Assembly (NCBI GenBank): GCA_045809745.1
Contig: JBJMXE010000072.1
Coordinates: 1 to 14,489, forward strand
Direction: 5' to 3'
From: DATFCK01 sp045809745
GTDB taxonomy: Bacteria > Verrucomicrobiota > Verrucomicrobiia > Chthoniobacterales > UBA10450
Length of the DNA: 14,489 nucleotides
Positions 1 to 7,332 of this stretch are shown one piece after another (positions within the stretch are counted from its first letter, which is position 1; each line of letters opens with the position of its first letter). The translations under genes and the position numbers were made by a program. The notes beneath the pieces are model-generated. The model was not told where the DNA came from, did not search any database, and saw only the letters and a list, made by a program, of their open reading frames with translations.

Positions 1-760
1 CTCGTGGTGGTACGGTTTTCAGTTCGATCAAAACTGATTTGCGGGCAGCTTCCGGGCTGAGTTCCGCCACCATTTCGGTTATGAACTGTTCGAAATCCGT
101 AATCGTTAGGCTGACTCGGCTGCGTGAAGAGCTGGTAAAGTCCAGCACCTCCCCGATCATGCCGCTCATTCGCTCGACCTGTCTCCGAATGATCGAGTTC
201 GCAACCGTCTTCTCGTTGCGCGTAGCAGCACCATTCGAAACCAGGTCGGCCGCGAAACCGATGTTGCTGAGCGGACTTTGAAAATCGTGCACAATGGATT
301 GAGCAAAGCGCCCCACCAGCGCCAGGCGTTCGTGTTGAAATAGTTCCTGGAGATAGCGCTGGTCGAACTCGCGCAGGCGATGACTGAAGCCGTGCATCAT
401 CGTCACCAGCAGGTGAGGCGATCGCCCGAACGTGCGCCACACCTTGTCCCGTGAGATGCAACGAAGCGTCGTGTTTACCTTCGCGATCGCAGTCGCAGAT
501 CGGGGCTTCGAATCGATTACCGCAATCTCGCCGAAGTAGTCACCGGGCCCGAATGTCGCGAAAACGCGGCGTTCCCGGCCGCCGATCACCGCGGATATCT
601 CTACGTTGCCGCGCTTGATGACGTACAAGATGTCACTGGATTCACCTTCTCGGAAAATGACCTGGCCCTTTCTAAATGAGCGGGTCCTCGAGTTTCGCTT
701 CAACAGCTCGAGCTCATCGGACGGAGACGGAGCATTTCGCCTGGTGGAAACAACGGCCAT
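1..760 (-). CDS. cyclic-nucleotide-binding histidine kinase (partial, C-terminus off the left edge)
   Basis: The open frame runs from ATG at 760 leftwards past base 1, giving 253 visible residues. An in-frame TAA lies three codons before this ATG, which fixes the upstream limit; no strong Shine-Dalgarno is seen. Residues about 25-130 are a CRP-like cyclic-nucleotide-binding domain with its phosphate-binding cassette intact (FGEIA at 76-80, PRSAT at 86-90). Residues about 145-215 are a HisKA dimerisation domain with the phospho-acceptor H158 in SIVHDFQSPL. The HATPase catalytic domain should lie beyond the left edge. No membrane segment is visible, so it is probably a cytoplasmic kinase whose autophosphorylation responds to cAMP, c-di-GMP or another effector; the ligand cannot be read from sequence. 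It lies 166 bases downstream of, and co-oriented with, the broken OPA transporter. The family call is firm, the signal and partner are unknown. Confidence 0.88.
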   Translation of the reverse strand, partial: MAVVSTRRNAPSPSDELELLKRNSRTRSFRKGQVIFREGESSDILYVIKRGNVEISAVIGGRERRVFATFGPGDYFGEIAVIDSKPRSATAIAKVNTTLRCISRDKVWRTFGRSPHLLVTMMHGFSHRLREFDQRYLQELFQHERLALVGRFAQSIVHDFQSPLSNIGFAADLVSNGAATRNEKTVANSIIRRQVERMSGMIGEVLDFTSSSRSRVSLTITDFEQFITEMVAELSPEAARKSVLIELKTVPPR

Positions 761-926
761 GGTTCCAGATTAGCGAGCCGGCCATGCCTTTGCCAAGCCT
801 GCATCCCGACGTCGCTCCCGCTGCACCTCGTCGGTTTGGCTCTGAGTCACCTGCGCTCCACGTGACAATGACGTCCTCTGTTTACCTGTGTGTTCTCCGG
901 TTGAGGACCGGGTGTTAAGCTCTCGG

Positions 927-2413
927 TTAGGCGGAAACCAGAACAGGGTCGGCTTTCCGTTTATGTTCGACTTCGTTGATGTACTGCCGCGTCGCTTCCG
1001 GCAGCTCGTGCCAGATCCGCCACGCAATCAACCCCCCGGCTAACGCGAACGGCATCAGAAAAACCGGCCACCACTGCCAGCCATGATGCGTCACCAGATA
1101 GCCAACGCCTATGGACTGCACACCACTACCAAGATACACAAAGCCATCCACGATTCCGGAAGCCGTCGCCGTCGCTTTGCGGCCGCCAAAATCGGCCGAG
1201 GCTGTCCCGGACATCAACGAATGAACGCCGGTCACGGCGGCAACGATCAGTAAGGCCGCAACGCCAACCACCATCGGTAGCGAAAAAATGTACATTGCCA
1301 TCACCGCTGCCATCATCAGCATGAACGCTGAAAATATCGCTGCCGGCGGCCCGCGGCGGGACTGGAAAACTTTGTCGGAGATCAGTCCGCCAGCGAAACC
1401 GCCCACGATCCCAAACATGCACAGCAGCAATCCCCAGTTCGCGAGAATTCCTTCAGCCCCCGGTTGTTTCACATCGTGTCCGAAAATTGTGTACCACTGC
1501 ATGATCCCGTTACGGAGAACGCCGGCCGTGAGCTCAACGAACGCGAACATCAGAATCAACGGATTCAGGAAGACTTTCCGGAGAAGGTCAAACGTGCTGT
1601 ATCGCTCGTGCATGTGACCGGAGGAAGCATCGTGCGTGTCGAGATACGCGAAGCCGGCAAGCTCGGGTGTGTCCTTGATCAGCCACAAATCCAAAATCGC
1701 CCAGGCCAGGAGGATGACGGCGGGAATGAAAAATACCGCCCACGTCGCGTCGACGTTTGACCATTCGAAATAAAAATGTCGCGCAGAAATGCCGTCATCC
1801 CGTTTTGCGCGGCCGGGGCCTTGAGCTTCGTCATGTTCACGATTGCCTGTCCCCAATCGAACGCGAAATAAACACCAAACGAAATCAATGTTCCGAAAAT
1901 GGCGCCGAAAACGCCTCGTTCGCGCACATGAAACCAGTTTGCTTTCACCTTGATAATCGAAACCGCGCCGTAGCTCTGGAAATACATATTGATCGCGTAA
2001 ACCACCGAAAAAATTCCAAGTAACCGCACCTGCAAGCGATTGGTCAGGACCAGCCAGGTAATTACGCCCAGAGCGACGTTGGCCAGCGAAGCTCCAATAG
2101 CTGCAATCAAAATTCCGCGTTTGCCGCCGATCTTGTCGACCAGCGGACCGTTAATCAAAAACGAGAAGGCATAGGCGATTGTGCCCGCGGCGAAAATCAG
2201 ACCGAAGTCTTCGTTCGACATCAGGGAGCCCAATGAGTTCTTGGCGACAGTGAGGTTGTATCGTCCCATGTAAAGGAACGAGTAGGTCATCCCGAGAGGA
2301 AACCAGTTGATGAAACGCCGACTCAGAAACCACGACCCATGCTTCAGCGGGTTGTTATAGAAATACATCCCGACAACGAGCGCGAGGGATATGAATACGA
2401 TGCTGAGCGACAT
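927..2413 (-). pseudogene. OPA-family (GlpT/UhpT-like) sugar-phosphate/phosphate MFS antiporter, split by a -1 frameshift
   Basis: Two overlapping minus-strand frames (about 2413-1679 and 1856-927) join into one 495-residue major facilitator protein if one T is added to the T5 run at 1776-1772; the join then reads RDIF-YFEWSN. The start is ATG at 2413, with AGGAG at 2424-2420 six bases upstream. The N-terminal half carries the MFS loop motif GPLVDKIGGKRG (residues 89-100). It also has R51 in GRYNLTVAKN, matching the substrate-binding Arg45 region of GlpT. The C-terminal half has R301 in VLRNGIMQW, matching the GlpT Arg269 region. Both arginines point to an organophosphate:phosphate antiporter in the inner membrane. 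The exact substrate is not determinable. As written the gene would yield a truncated first half. The second half is well preserved, so the shift is either recent, a sequencing or assembly indel, or a site of slippage. Confidence 0.85.
1772..1776 (-). other. frameshift point: T5 homopolymer (A5 on the + strand) inside the OPA transporter
   Basis: On the minus strand the upstream frame reads GAC ATT TTT ATT TCG, while the continuing protein frame reads TTT TAT TTC GAA TGG. Either a missing sixth T or a one-base backward slip of tRNA-Phe from TTT to TTT restores the reading frame with no other change. The run is short for classical transcriptional slippage. Confidence 0.75.
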
Positions 2414-2692
2414 GCAAAGCTCCTGTGAACGGCCTGGCTCCAATTTTTAACGGAAGGGCGCTCAGCAGCGACAAAAAAAGGCAAAGCGTCACACAATTGT
2501 AACAATCCATTGCCTCGCCTTATGAGGCTTAAGCGCCAAATCCCCAAGTGAGAGAGGCGGCGTATCTTCAGCGTCGGAGGCAATGCGTCAACAATCCTCT
2601 GTCCTCTAGGTCTCTCTCAACCTCCCCGGCCTTTGGGGAAGCGGGCGGTGGAACCGTTCAGGATCCAGAACCGGCAAAGGTTCCGAACGAGT

Positions 2693-3139
2693 TTACGGCG
2701 TCAAAAATGTCTTTCCGCTGTACGGATCCTTCACCTGTGTTCCCGGCGGAAATCCACGCACATCCACGTACCCACTATTCGGCGCGAACGGGCTCGTGAC
2801 GAAACCCTGCTTGCCCGGAACCGGTACGCCGTAGGGAGCATCGGAGGAGTGCGGTTTTTTTGACGACAGCCCTTTCGCGGTGCGGGTGTTCCCGGCGTTG
2901 GGAGGTCCCGTTACTGCAGAATCCTGGCTAAAATCGGTAGCGCCGCTGCCACCGGCTTTCGGCGAAGATTTACTAGCGCTGGTGTGGTTCATTTTGTGGT
3001 GCCGCGTTGGTTTCTCCGGCTCACTGAGGGCATGGCGCACCTTTCGAAAGAAATTCTGGAACGGACCTGCCTGCGCTGCCGGGCCCAATGCCAGTGTCAT
3101 GCACGCCACAACAAACCAGAGTCGAAAGCTCCGACGCAT
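2693..3139 (-). CDS. small secreted protein with a GYVDVRGFPPGT C-terminal motif
   Basis: This is a 148-residue protein starting at ATG 3139; the frame is open further upstream, but the signal peptide begins here and GGGA lies a few bases before. Residues 1-24 form a Sec signal peptide (RRSF, hydrophobic core, AQA before GPFQ). Residues 25-60 are basic (FFRKVRHAL, then a His/Lys-rich stretch). Residues 60-105 are low-complexity Ser/Gly/Thr/Pro. The C-terminal 40 residues are compact and look folded: a Gly/Pro-rich segment around 105-120, GYVDVRGFPPGT (123-134) and VKDPYSGKTFLTP (136-148). I associate this kind of ending with small secreted proteins of Verrucomicrobiota, but that is from memory. 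The function is unknown. It is transcribed away from the ADOP permease, with about 300 bases between the two starts. Confidence 0.7.
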   Translation of the reverse strand: MRRSFRLWFVVACMTLALGPAAQAGPFQNFFRKVRHALSEPEKPTRHHKMNHTSASKSSPKAGGSGATDFSQDSAVTGPPNAGNTRTAKGLSSKKPHSSDAPYGVPVPGKQGFVTSPFAPNSGYVDVRGFPPGTQVKDPYSGKTFLTP

Positions 3140-3331
3140 CCGTTCCCATATAGCGCCAATTACCCGCAAATCTAAAGAAAATGACGGGTGTGGTTTCCGA
3201 TGCTTGAGCTTGAGGTTGGCGTGAAAGTGTATCGGGGGACCGAGTCTCGGTTCCAAAGCGGTGAAGATCTGTGTGAATCTGTACCAAACCAGTTTCCGTC
3301 CAGTCCGCATTCCCGCCGCTGCATGATCCCT

Positions 3332-3347
3332 GATCATGATCATGATC
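3332..3347. repeat. perfect 16-bp palindrome GATCATGATCATGATC
   Basis: The sequence equals its own reverse complement and contains three GATC sites; a fourth GATC lies just to the left, near 3325. It sits about 90 bases before the permease start, so it could be an operator or a Dam-like methylation cluster, or chance built on a 6-bp ATGATC repeat. Confidence 0.6.
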
Positions 3348-3356
3348 CATTCGAGT

Positions 3357-3381
3357 TTTCAGATTTCAGATTTCAGATTTT
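3357..3381. repeat. heptanucleotide tandem repeat (TTTCAGA)x3
   Basis: Three exact 7-bp units at 3357-3363, 3364-3370 and 3371-3377 are followed by a partial TTTT. The array lies 55 bases before the ADOP permease start. It is one of several arrays in this window with a 7-bp period. Confidence 0.8.
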
Positions 3382-3435
3382 CGGGTTTCTCGGTTCCCCT
3401 GAATCCAAAGCCCGCTTTCGCTGCATCTCACATGT

Positions 3436-5871
3436 ATGGACGCGTTCCTTCAGGACGTTCGTTTCGGCTGGCGTCAATTACTCAAACGGCCGATCTTCAC
3501 CGCGCTCGCACTCATCTCGATGGCGCTCGGCATCGGCGCGAACACCACAATTTTCAGCTTGCTCGAGACGGTGTTGCTGCGCCCGCTCCCGGTGCACGAA
3601 CCATCCCGCCTGGTAGCCGTGGATGGCACCCTGCCGAACGGAACCGATTTCACATTACAATCCTATCCGAACTACAAAGATTACCGCGACCGAAGCCAGT
3701 CGTTCGCCGGTCTGTTTGCTTACCGGTTCGTTGTATCCAGCCTGAGCCATAATGGGGTTAACGAACGCGGCTGGGGATTTATCGTGTCCGGCAACTACTT
3801 CGATGTGCTCGGCGTAAAACCGGTGCTTGGCCGTGCCTTTCTGCCGTCAGAAGATCAGACGCCTGGTTCGCATCCGGTCGTTGTGCTCAGCGATGCATGT
3901 TGGAGAAAGAGATTTGCCGCCGATCCCGCAGCAGTGGGCAGGACGCTGTTAATCAACAATCGGCCCTTCACGATCATCGGCGTCGCGCCCAAGGGTTTCG
4001 CGGGGACGGAAGTGGGGTTTGCGCCGGAGTTTTGGGCACCCACGATGATGGCCAAGGAAGTCGAGCCGGGCAGCACATGGCTGGATTCACGCGCCGAGGA
4101 CAATCTGTTCGTCGTCGGAAGACTCAAACCCGCTGTTAGTCTGCCTCAGGCAAAATCGGAACTTGAAAGCATCACGTTGCAAATGGGCAAAGAGCATCCG
4201 GCGGAGAACGCTGGTCGAGGGGTTCGACTGATGCCGCCTGGGTTGTTTATACCGGACATTCGAAATTCAGTGTTCGCGCTTTCGGGGGTGCTGGGGGTGG
4301 TCGGCGCGCTCGTTCTGTTGCTGGCGTGTGTAAATCTGGCCAACCTGCTGCTCGCCCGCGCCACCGAGCGGCGGAAAGAGATCGGTATCCGATTGGCGGT
4401 CGGCGCCAGCCGCGGCCGGCTCATCCGACAGTTACTCACCGAAAGCGTGATGTTGTCCGCGGCGGGCGGTGCACTCGGCCTGCTCCTCGCCAGCTGGATA
4501 AATCATGTGGTCGCGGCGATCAAGTTGCCGACCGATATCGCGCTGGTGTTCGACCTTCGCACTGACTGGGGCGTCCTCGTCTTCACCCTCGCGCTCTCCC
4601 TGATGACCGGCATTCTGTTCTCGCTGCTGCCCGCGCTGCAATCGTCGAAGCCCGCGCTGGTGCCCGCTTTGAAAAACGAAAGTTCGATGGCGGGTTTTCG
4701 GCGGTCACGCCTTCGCAATAGTCTGGTTGTTGTGCAGGTTGCGCTATCGTTAGTGCTTCTGGTCAGCGCCGGCCTCATTATTCGAAGCTTGCAGGTCGCT
4801 CAGCGAATGCGGCCTGGATTCAATCCGCAAAACGCGATCGCGATTTCGTTCGACGTCGGCATGCAGGGCTATGACGACACCAGAGGCCGAACTTTCAACC
4901 GGCAGGTCCTTGAGCGCGCCCGATCTGTCCCTGGTGTGCGCTCGGTGGCTTTCACCAGCACTTTGCCGCTCGCTCTCGATTACAACTCAAATACGATTTA
5001 TGTCGAAGGCCAACCGCTTACCAGCCGAAGTAAGCTTCCCCTTGCCATCCCCTATTCGGTGAGCCCGGGCTATTTCGACACGATGGCCATTCCGTTACGC
5101 GGCCGCGATTTTCTGGCGAGCGAAAACACGAAGGACTCCCGCGTTGCAATCGTGAATGAAACTTTCTCCCGGAAGTTTTTCCATGGAGAGGATGCAATCG
5201 GCAAGCGATTCAACTTCACCGGGCCGGACGATCCGTTCTGGCTGATCGTTGGTGTTGTGCCTGACGGAAAATACAATTCGTTAGGCGAAGATCCGAAGCC
5301 GGCGGTGTTTCGGCCGATCCGCTATTTCGACTCCTCCACCACGCTGGTGGCGCGAACCGAGGGCGATCCAAAGGCGACTCTAACGGTTCTGCGACGCGAA
5401 CTGCAGCAGCTCGATCCGACACTGCCGTTGTACGACGCGAAAACCTTGACCGAGCATATGAATATTCCGCTGTTTCCGGCCAAGATTGCCGCCGGCGCCT
5501 TGGGCAGTTTCGGCGTCCTTGCGCTCATCCTCGCCGCCGTCGGCATCTATGGGGTCATGTCATACATGGTGGTGGGCCGCCGAAAAGAAATTGGCTTACG
5601 GATGGCGCTCGGCGCGCGTGCCCGCAATGTGGGCTGGCTGATTTTGCGCCAGGGAATGTTCCTGTCGCTGATGGGTGCGGTACTCGGACTCGCGCTCGCG
5701 TTTTGCGGCACCCGGATGTTAGGCAGTATTCTCTACGGGGTCACTGCATCGGATCCATTCACGTTTGCAATGGTTGCTCTGCTTCTCAGCGCCGTGGCTT
5801 TGCTCGCCTGCTGGTTGCCGGCGCAGCGCGCAATGGGCGTTGATCCGATGGTCGCGCTCCGGGACGAATAG
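3436..5871 (+). CDS. ADOP-family (MacB/FtsX-type) ABC transporter permease
   Basis: This is an 811-residue inner-membrane protein with the duplicated MacB-like layout of the acidobacterial duplicated orphan permease (ADOP) family. A first helix lies near 18-45 (ALALISMALGIGANTTIFS). The first MacB periplasmic core domain is about 55-250. The first FtsX domain (about 280-400) carries the ATPase-coupling segment ERRKEIGIRLAVGA (311-324). A helix at about 428-450 starts the second half, with a second periplasmic domain at 460-650. The second FtsX domain (about 690-808) carries the matching segment GRRKEIGLRMALGA (714-727). Length is normal for the family. No ATPase gene is adjacent, which is typical of these orphan permeases. 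Such proteins are thought to work in export or envelope mechanotransmission; the substrate is unknown. The start follows the conserved N-terminal DVRFGWRQLLKRP segment; no clear ribosome-binding site is seen. Confidence 0.93.
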   Translation: MDAFLQDVRFGWRQLLKRPIFTALALISMALGIGANTTIFSLLETVLLRPLPVHEPSRLVAVDGTLPNGTDFTLQSYPNYKDYRDRSQSFAGLFAYRFVVSSLSHNGVNERGWGFIVSGNYFDVLGVKPVLGRAFLPSEDQTPGSHPVVVLSDACWRKRFAADPAAVGRTLLINNRPFTIIGVAPKGFAGTEVGFAPEFWAPTMMAKEVEPGSTWLDSRAEDNLFVVGRLKPAVSLPQAKSELESITLQMGKEHPAENAGRGVRLMPPGLFIPDIRNSVFALSGVLGVVGALVLLLACVNLANLLLARATERRKEIGIRLAVGASRGRLIRQLLTESVMLSAAGGALGLLLASWINHVVAAIKLPTDIALVFDLRTDWGVLVFTLALSLMTGILFSLLPALQSSKPALVPALKNESSMAGFRRSRLRNSLVVVQVALSLVLLVSAGLIIRSLQVAQRMRPGFNPQNAIAISFDVGMQGYDDTRGRTFNRQVLERARSVPGVRSVAFTSTLPLALDYNSNTIYVEGQPLTSRSKLPLAIPYSVSPGYFDTMAIPLRGRDFLASENTKDSRVAIVNETFSRKFFHGEDAIGKRFNFTGPDDPFWLIVGVVPDGKYNSLGEDPKPAVFRPIRYFDSSTTLVARTEGDPKATLTVLRRELQQLDPTLPLYDAKTLTEHMNIPLFPAKIAAGALGSFGVLALILAAVGIYGVMSYMVVGRRKEIGLRMALGARARNVGWLILRQGMFLSLMGAVLGLALAFCGTRMLGSILYGVTASDPFTFAMVALLLSAVALLACWLPAQRAMGVDPMVALRDE

Positions 5872-5886
5872 ACGCCGAGTTGGCGT

Positions 5887-5915
5887 AAGCACCAGCTTCC
5901 AACTTCCAAGCTCCA
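5887..5915. repeat. dispersed intergenic element, copy 1 (heptamer core CTTCCAA)
   Basis: It begins 16 bases after the permease stop. AAGCAC plus four variable bases is followed by CTTCCAA (5896-5902), CTTCCAA (5903-5909) and GCTCCAG (5910-5916). It matches copy 2 at 11923-11951 at 25 of 29 positions. Degenerate relatives (GCTCCAA, ACGCCAA, TTCCAAC) continue to about 5941. Confidence 0.75.
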
Positions 5916-5955
5916 GAGAAGCTCCAAACGCCAATTCCAACGTTCGCGTCTGCCA

Positions 5956-5983
5956 TTGGATGTTGGACGTTGGGCGTTTGCTT
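5956..5983. repeat. degenerate heptamer array TTGGATG/TTGGACG/TTGGGCG
   Basis: Units lie at 5956-5962, 5963-5969 and 5970-5976, followed by TTTGCTT. The core TTGGA is the reverse complement of the TCCAA core at 5896-5916. The two arrays flank a short spacer in opposite orientation and could pair. They lie between the permease stop and the immunity-gene stop. Confidence 0.65.
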
Positions 5984-6006
5984 CGGTTTGGCGTTCGCCG
6001 GGTCGG

Positions 6007-6327
6007 TTAGGTTGGCTTGCTAACTTCAGTGACCAATTTTGTGAGATCTTCCCTGCTTTGCGGTAACCACCCGGAGTGAAACTCGTCCACTAACAACTGT
6101 TGCACCGCTGTGAACGGCATGGCTCGGGTCTCGGCGACGAACCGTTCAAATTGAATCCTGAGGCGCTCCACTTCATCGTGTGTAGCTTCCCGACGATAGG
6201 CCTTCACCGCCGCTTTTGGAGTTTCGTATTCCGAACGAAAATCCTGGTGCAAATATCCGCTGAGAAATTCAGAAAGGACGCGGAACTCATCGGCTCGAAT
6301 CACGTGGCCCGCTTTCTTGGCGCTCAT
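6007..6327 (-). CDS. CdiI-type immunity protein to an RNase A-like toxin
   Basis: This is a 106-residue soluble protein with no signal peptide. The start is ATG at 6327, with GGGAG eight bases upstream; an in-frame ATG at 6390 is possible but would overlap the toxin and has no better ribosome-binding site. The N-terminal half has the segment LSEFLSGYLHQDF (18-30) followed by EYETPKAAVKAY (33-44). This resembles the contact-dependent-inhibition immunity family (CdiI_2-like, FL-GY-HQD signature). The rest is predicted helical and charged (REATHDEVERLRIQFERFV). The role inferred is to bind and block the RNase encoded immediately upstream. Spacing supports this: the toxin TGA and this ATG are separated by CAAA only, so the two are almost certainly translated from one message. 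The family call rests on motif recall. Confidence 0.8.
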   Translation of the reverse strand: MSAKKAGHVIRADEFRVLSEFLSGYLHQDFRSEYETPKAAVKAYRREATHDEVERLRIQFERFVAETRAMPFTAVQQLLVDEFHSGWLPQSREDLTKLVTEVSKPT

Positions 6328-6340
6328 TTTGTCATCTCCC
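6328..6340 (-). promoter_or_regulatory. ribosome-binding site of the immunity gene inside the toxin 3' end
   Basis: GGGAG at 6340-6336 lies in the toxin's last codons (CGC GGG AGA TGA) and is followed by ATGACAAA before the immunity ATG. A ribosome ending toxin synthesis is therefore placed at the immunity start, so immunity output is tied to toxin translation. Confidence 0.65.
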
Positions 6341-6832
6341 GCGATTCGGCTCGGGATAAGTAGTGAGCACGTGAAACCGCTGGTCTCCATCCCATCGCAG
6401 GACGATTGCCGCGTTTGAACAAGGTTCAGCTATTTCTGCCCGTTGACGGATACAGCGCCCGATAGGCGCGTTTCCGCGAAAATGCAGCGCCAGATTGGGA
6501 TGTGCGTCTGTTCGATTTAACCAGCCGTTCACTCGCTGCTGATTCTGACCCAGGGCAGCAGCGACAGTTCGTTCCGCAGCGGCTCGGTCCGTGTAAGTAG
6601 ACGCCGCTGAGATATCCCGTTCCCGTTGAAGACGGTCACGCAACTGATCGTCTGTCCGGCCGACGTGACGCCGGAGCGTGTGCCCGCCAAGCTGTTCATC
6701 CCTCTGAAGATCATACGATCCACTTACCGCCGGCAGTTCCGCTGATGTAGACGACGAGTTACGCGGATGATTCTTAACCCAGGTTAGGCCAAGAAGGATG
6801 ATCAGCGCAGTCCCGGTGAAGAAAGCTTTCAT
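6332..6832 (-). CDS. exported RNase A-like toxin (bacterial CdiA-CT RNase A domain)
   Basis: This is a 166-residue protein with an N-terminal hydrophobic segment (residues 3-18, after MK) that is a Sec signal or anchor. A short linker follows, then the toxin domain from about 48 to 160. The domain opens with GGHTLRRHVGRTDDQLRDRL (49-68), continues with ASTYTDRAAAERTV (77-90) and NGWLNR (102-107), and closes with FHVLTTYP (153-160). This is the layout of the bacterial RNase A superfamily domain known from Yersinia kristensenii CdiA. Likely catalytic residues are H56, R67, T157 and Y159; their spacing agrees with what I recall for that toxin (His175, Arg186, Thr276, Tyr278). Two cysteines (C127, C138) might pair if exported. 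It is short and has no filamentous CdiA part or other delivery domain. The start is uncertain: ATG 6856 gives eight more residues. It would cleave RNA; the target cells are unknown. Confidence 0.82.
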   Translation of the reverse strand: MKAFFTGTALIILLGLTWVKNHPRNSSSTSAELPAVSGSYDLQRDEQLGGHTLRRHVGRTDDQLRDRLQRERDISAASTYTDRAAAERTVAAALGQNQQRVNGWLNRTDAHPNLALHFRGNAPIGRCIRQRAEIAEPCSNAAIVLRWDGDQRFHVLTTYPEPNRGR

Positions 6833-6856
6833 GAGAACACCAGAGGACCGAGGCAT

Positions 6857-7332
6857 TGGACTACCTACATCACATTCGCCGTTGCCAGACCAGCTTGATA
6901 TTTCAGATGCTCGATAATGAACTCTCAACGCACCCACTTCTAAGGACCAAGCTCAAATCTGGCAGCCGACTGCTTGGCCCGCGGTAACTTTAGGAAGGAG
7001 GCAGTGTGGCGACAACGGCACGCGCAACTCTTTGCACACCGCAGATATAAAACTGGTCCGCCGCGCGACGCCGCAGGAACCAAATCATGACCGTTTAGTC
7101 GTGAGTCCCATCCAATTCTTCAAACGACCTGCTGCGTTTCCTCCTGTTCACAAGCGAGCTCTATATATAGAGAGGGTTGCGGATTGGCCGCTTGCGCAGG
7201 CAGAGGCTACTAAATTCGGCCCGCAGGCCTCGGAGTTTCGGTTCGACGATTCAATGTGCACCGGGTTTTCCCTTCCAAGGGGTTCAACCATCCGTTTGAA
7301 TCCAATCGCTCGCCGGTCCGCATCTCAGACGT
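6857..7332. other. intergenic region between the toxin and the EreA-like gene, no supported gene
   Basis: The region should carry divergent promoters. Visible items are an AGGAAGGAGG Shine-Dalgarno-like sequence at 6992-7001 with only a 28-codon frame after it (GTG 7004 to TGA 7090), and a 14-bp palindrome at 7159-7172. Open frames across 7032-7340 lack protein-like composition and were not called. Confidence 0.5.
7159..7172. repeat. perfect 14-bp palindrome CTCTATATATAGAG
   Basis: It is a self-complementary AT-cored sequence about 160 bases before the start of the secreted EreA-like gene. It could be an operator or part of a promoter (TATATA core); no paired -35 box was recognised. Confidence 0.5.

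Larger units (their letters stand above)
3140..3435. other. intergenic region between divergent genes, with a GATC palindrome and a heptamer array
   Basis: No gene is supported here; several plus-strand frames overlap but are shadows. It should hold promoters for both the secreted protein (minus) and the permease (plus), but no convincing -35/-10 pair was found. It contains the perfect palindrome at 3332-3347 and three TTTCAGA repeats at 3357-3377. Confidence 0.6.

Noticed and set aside
897..911. CCGGT-TGAGG-ACCGG hairpin after the OPA transporter stop
   Set aside because: A five-base-pair stem without a T-run is too weak to call a terminator.
2444..2692. Possible promoter of the OPA transporter and C/T-rich repeat-like DNA near 2590-2640
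   Set aside because: TTGTTA-like and AT-rich segments do not make a spaced -35/-10 pair, and the C/T-rich stretch shows no regular period.
3188..3752. Two overlapping plus-strand open frames covering the start of the permease
   Set aside because: They overlap the clearly real ADOP N-terminus in other frames, are rich in Arg/Ser/His, and run through heptamer repeats.
7176..7262. tRNA-like stretch containing GGTTCGAC
   Set aside because: The arms around the putative T-loop do not pair, and no acceptor stem or anticodon arm could be formed.
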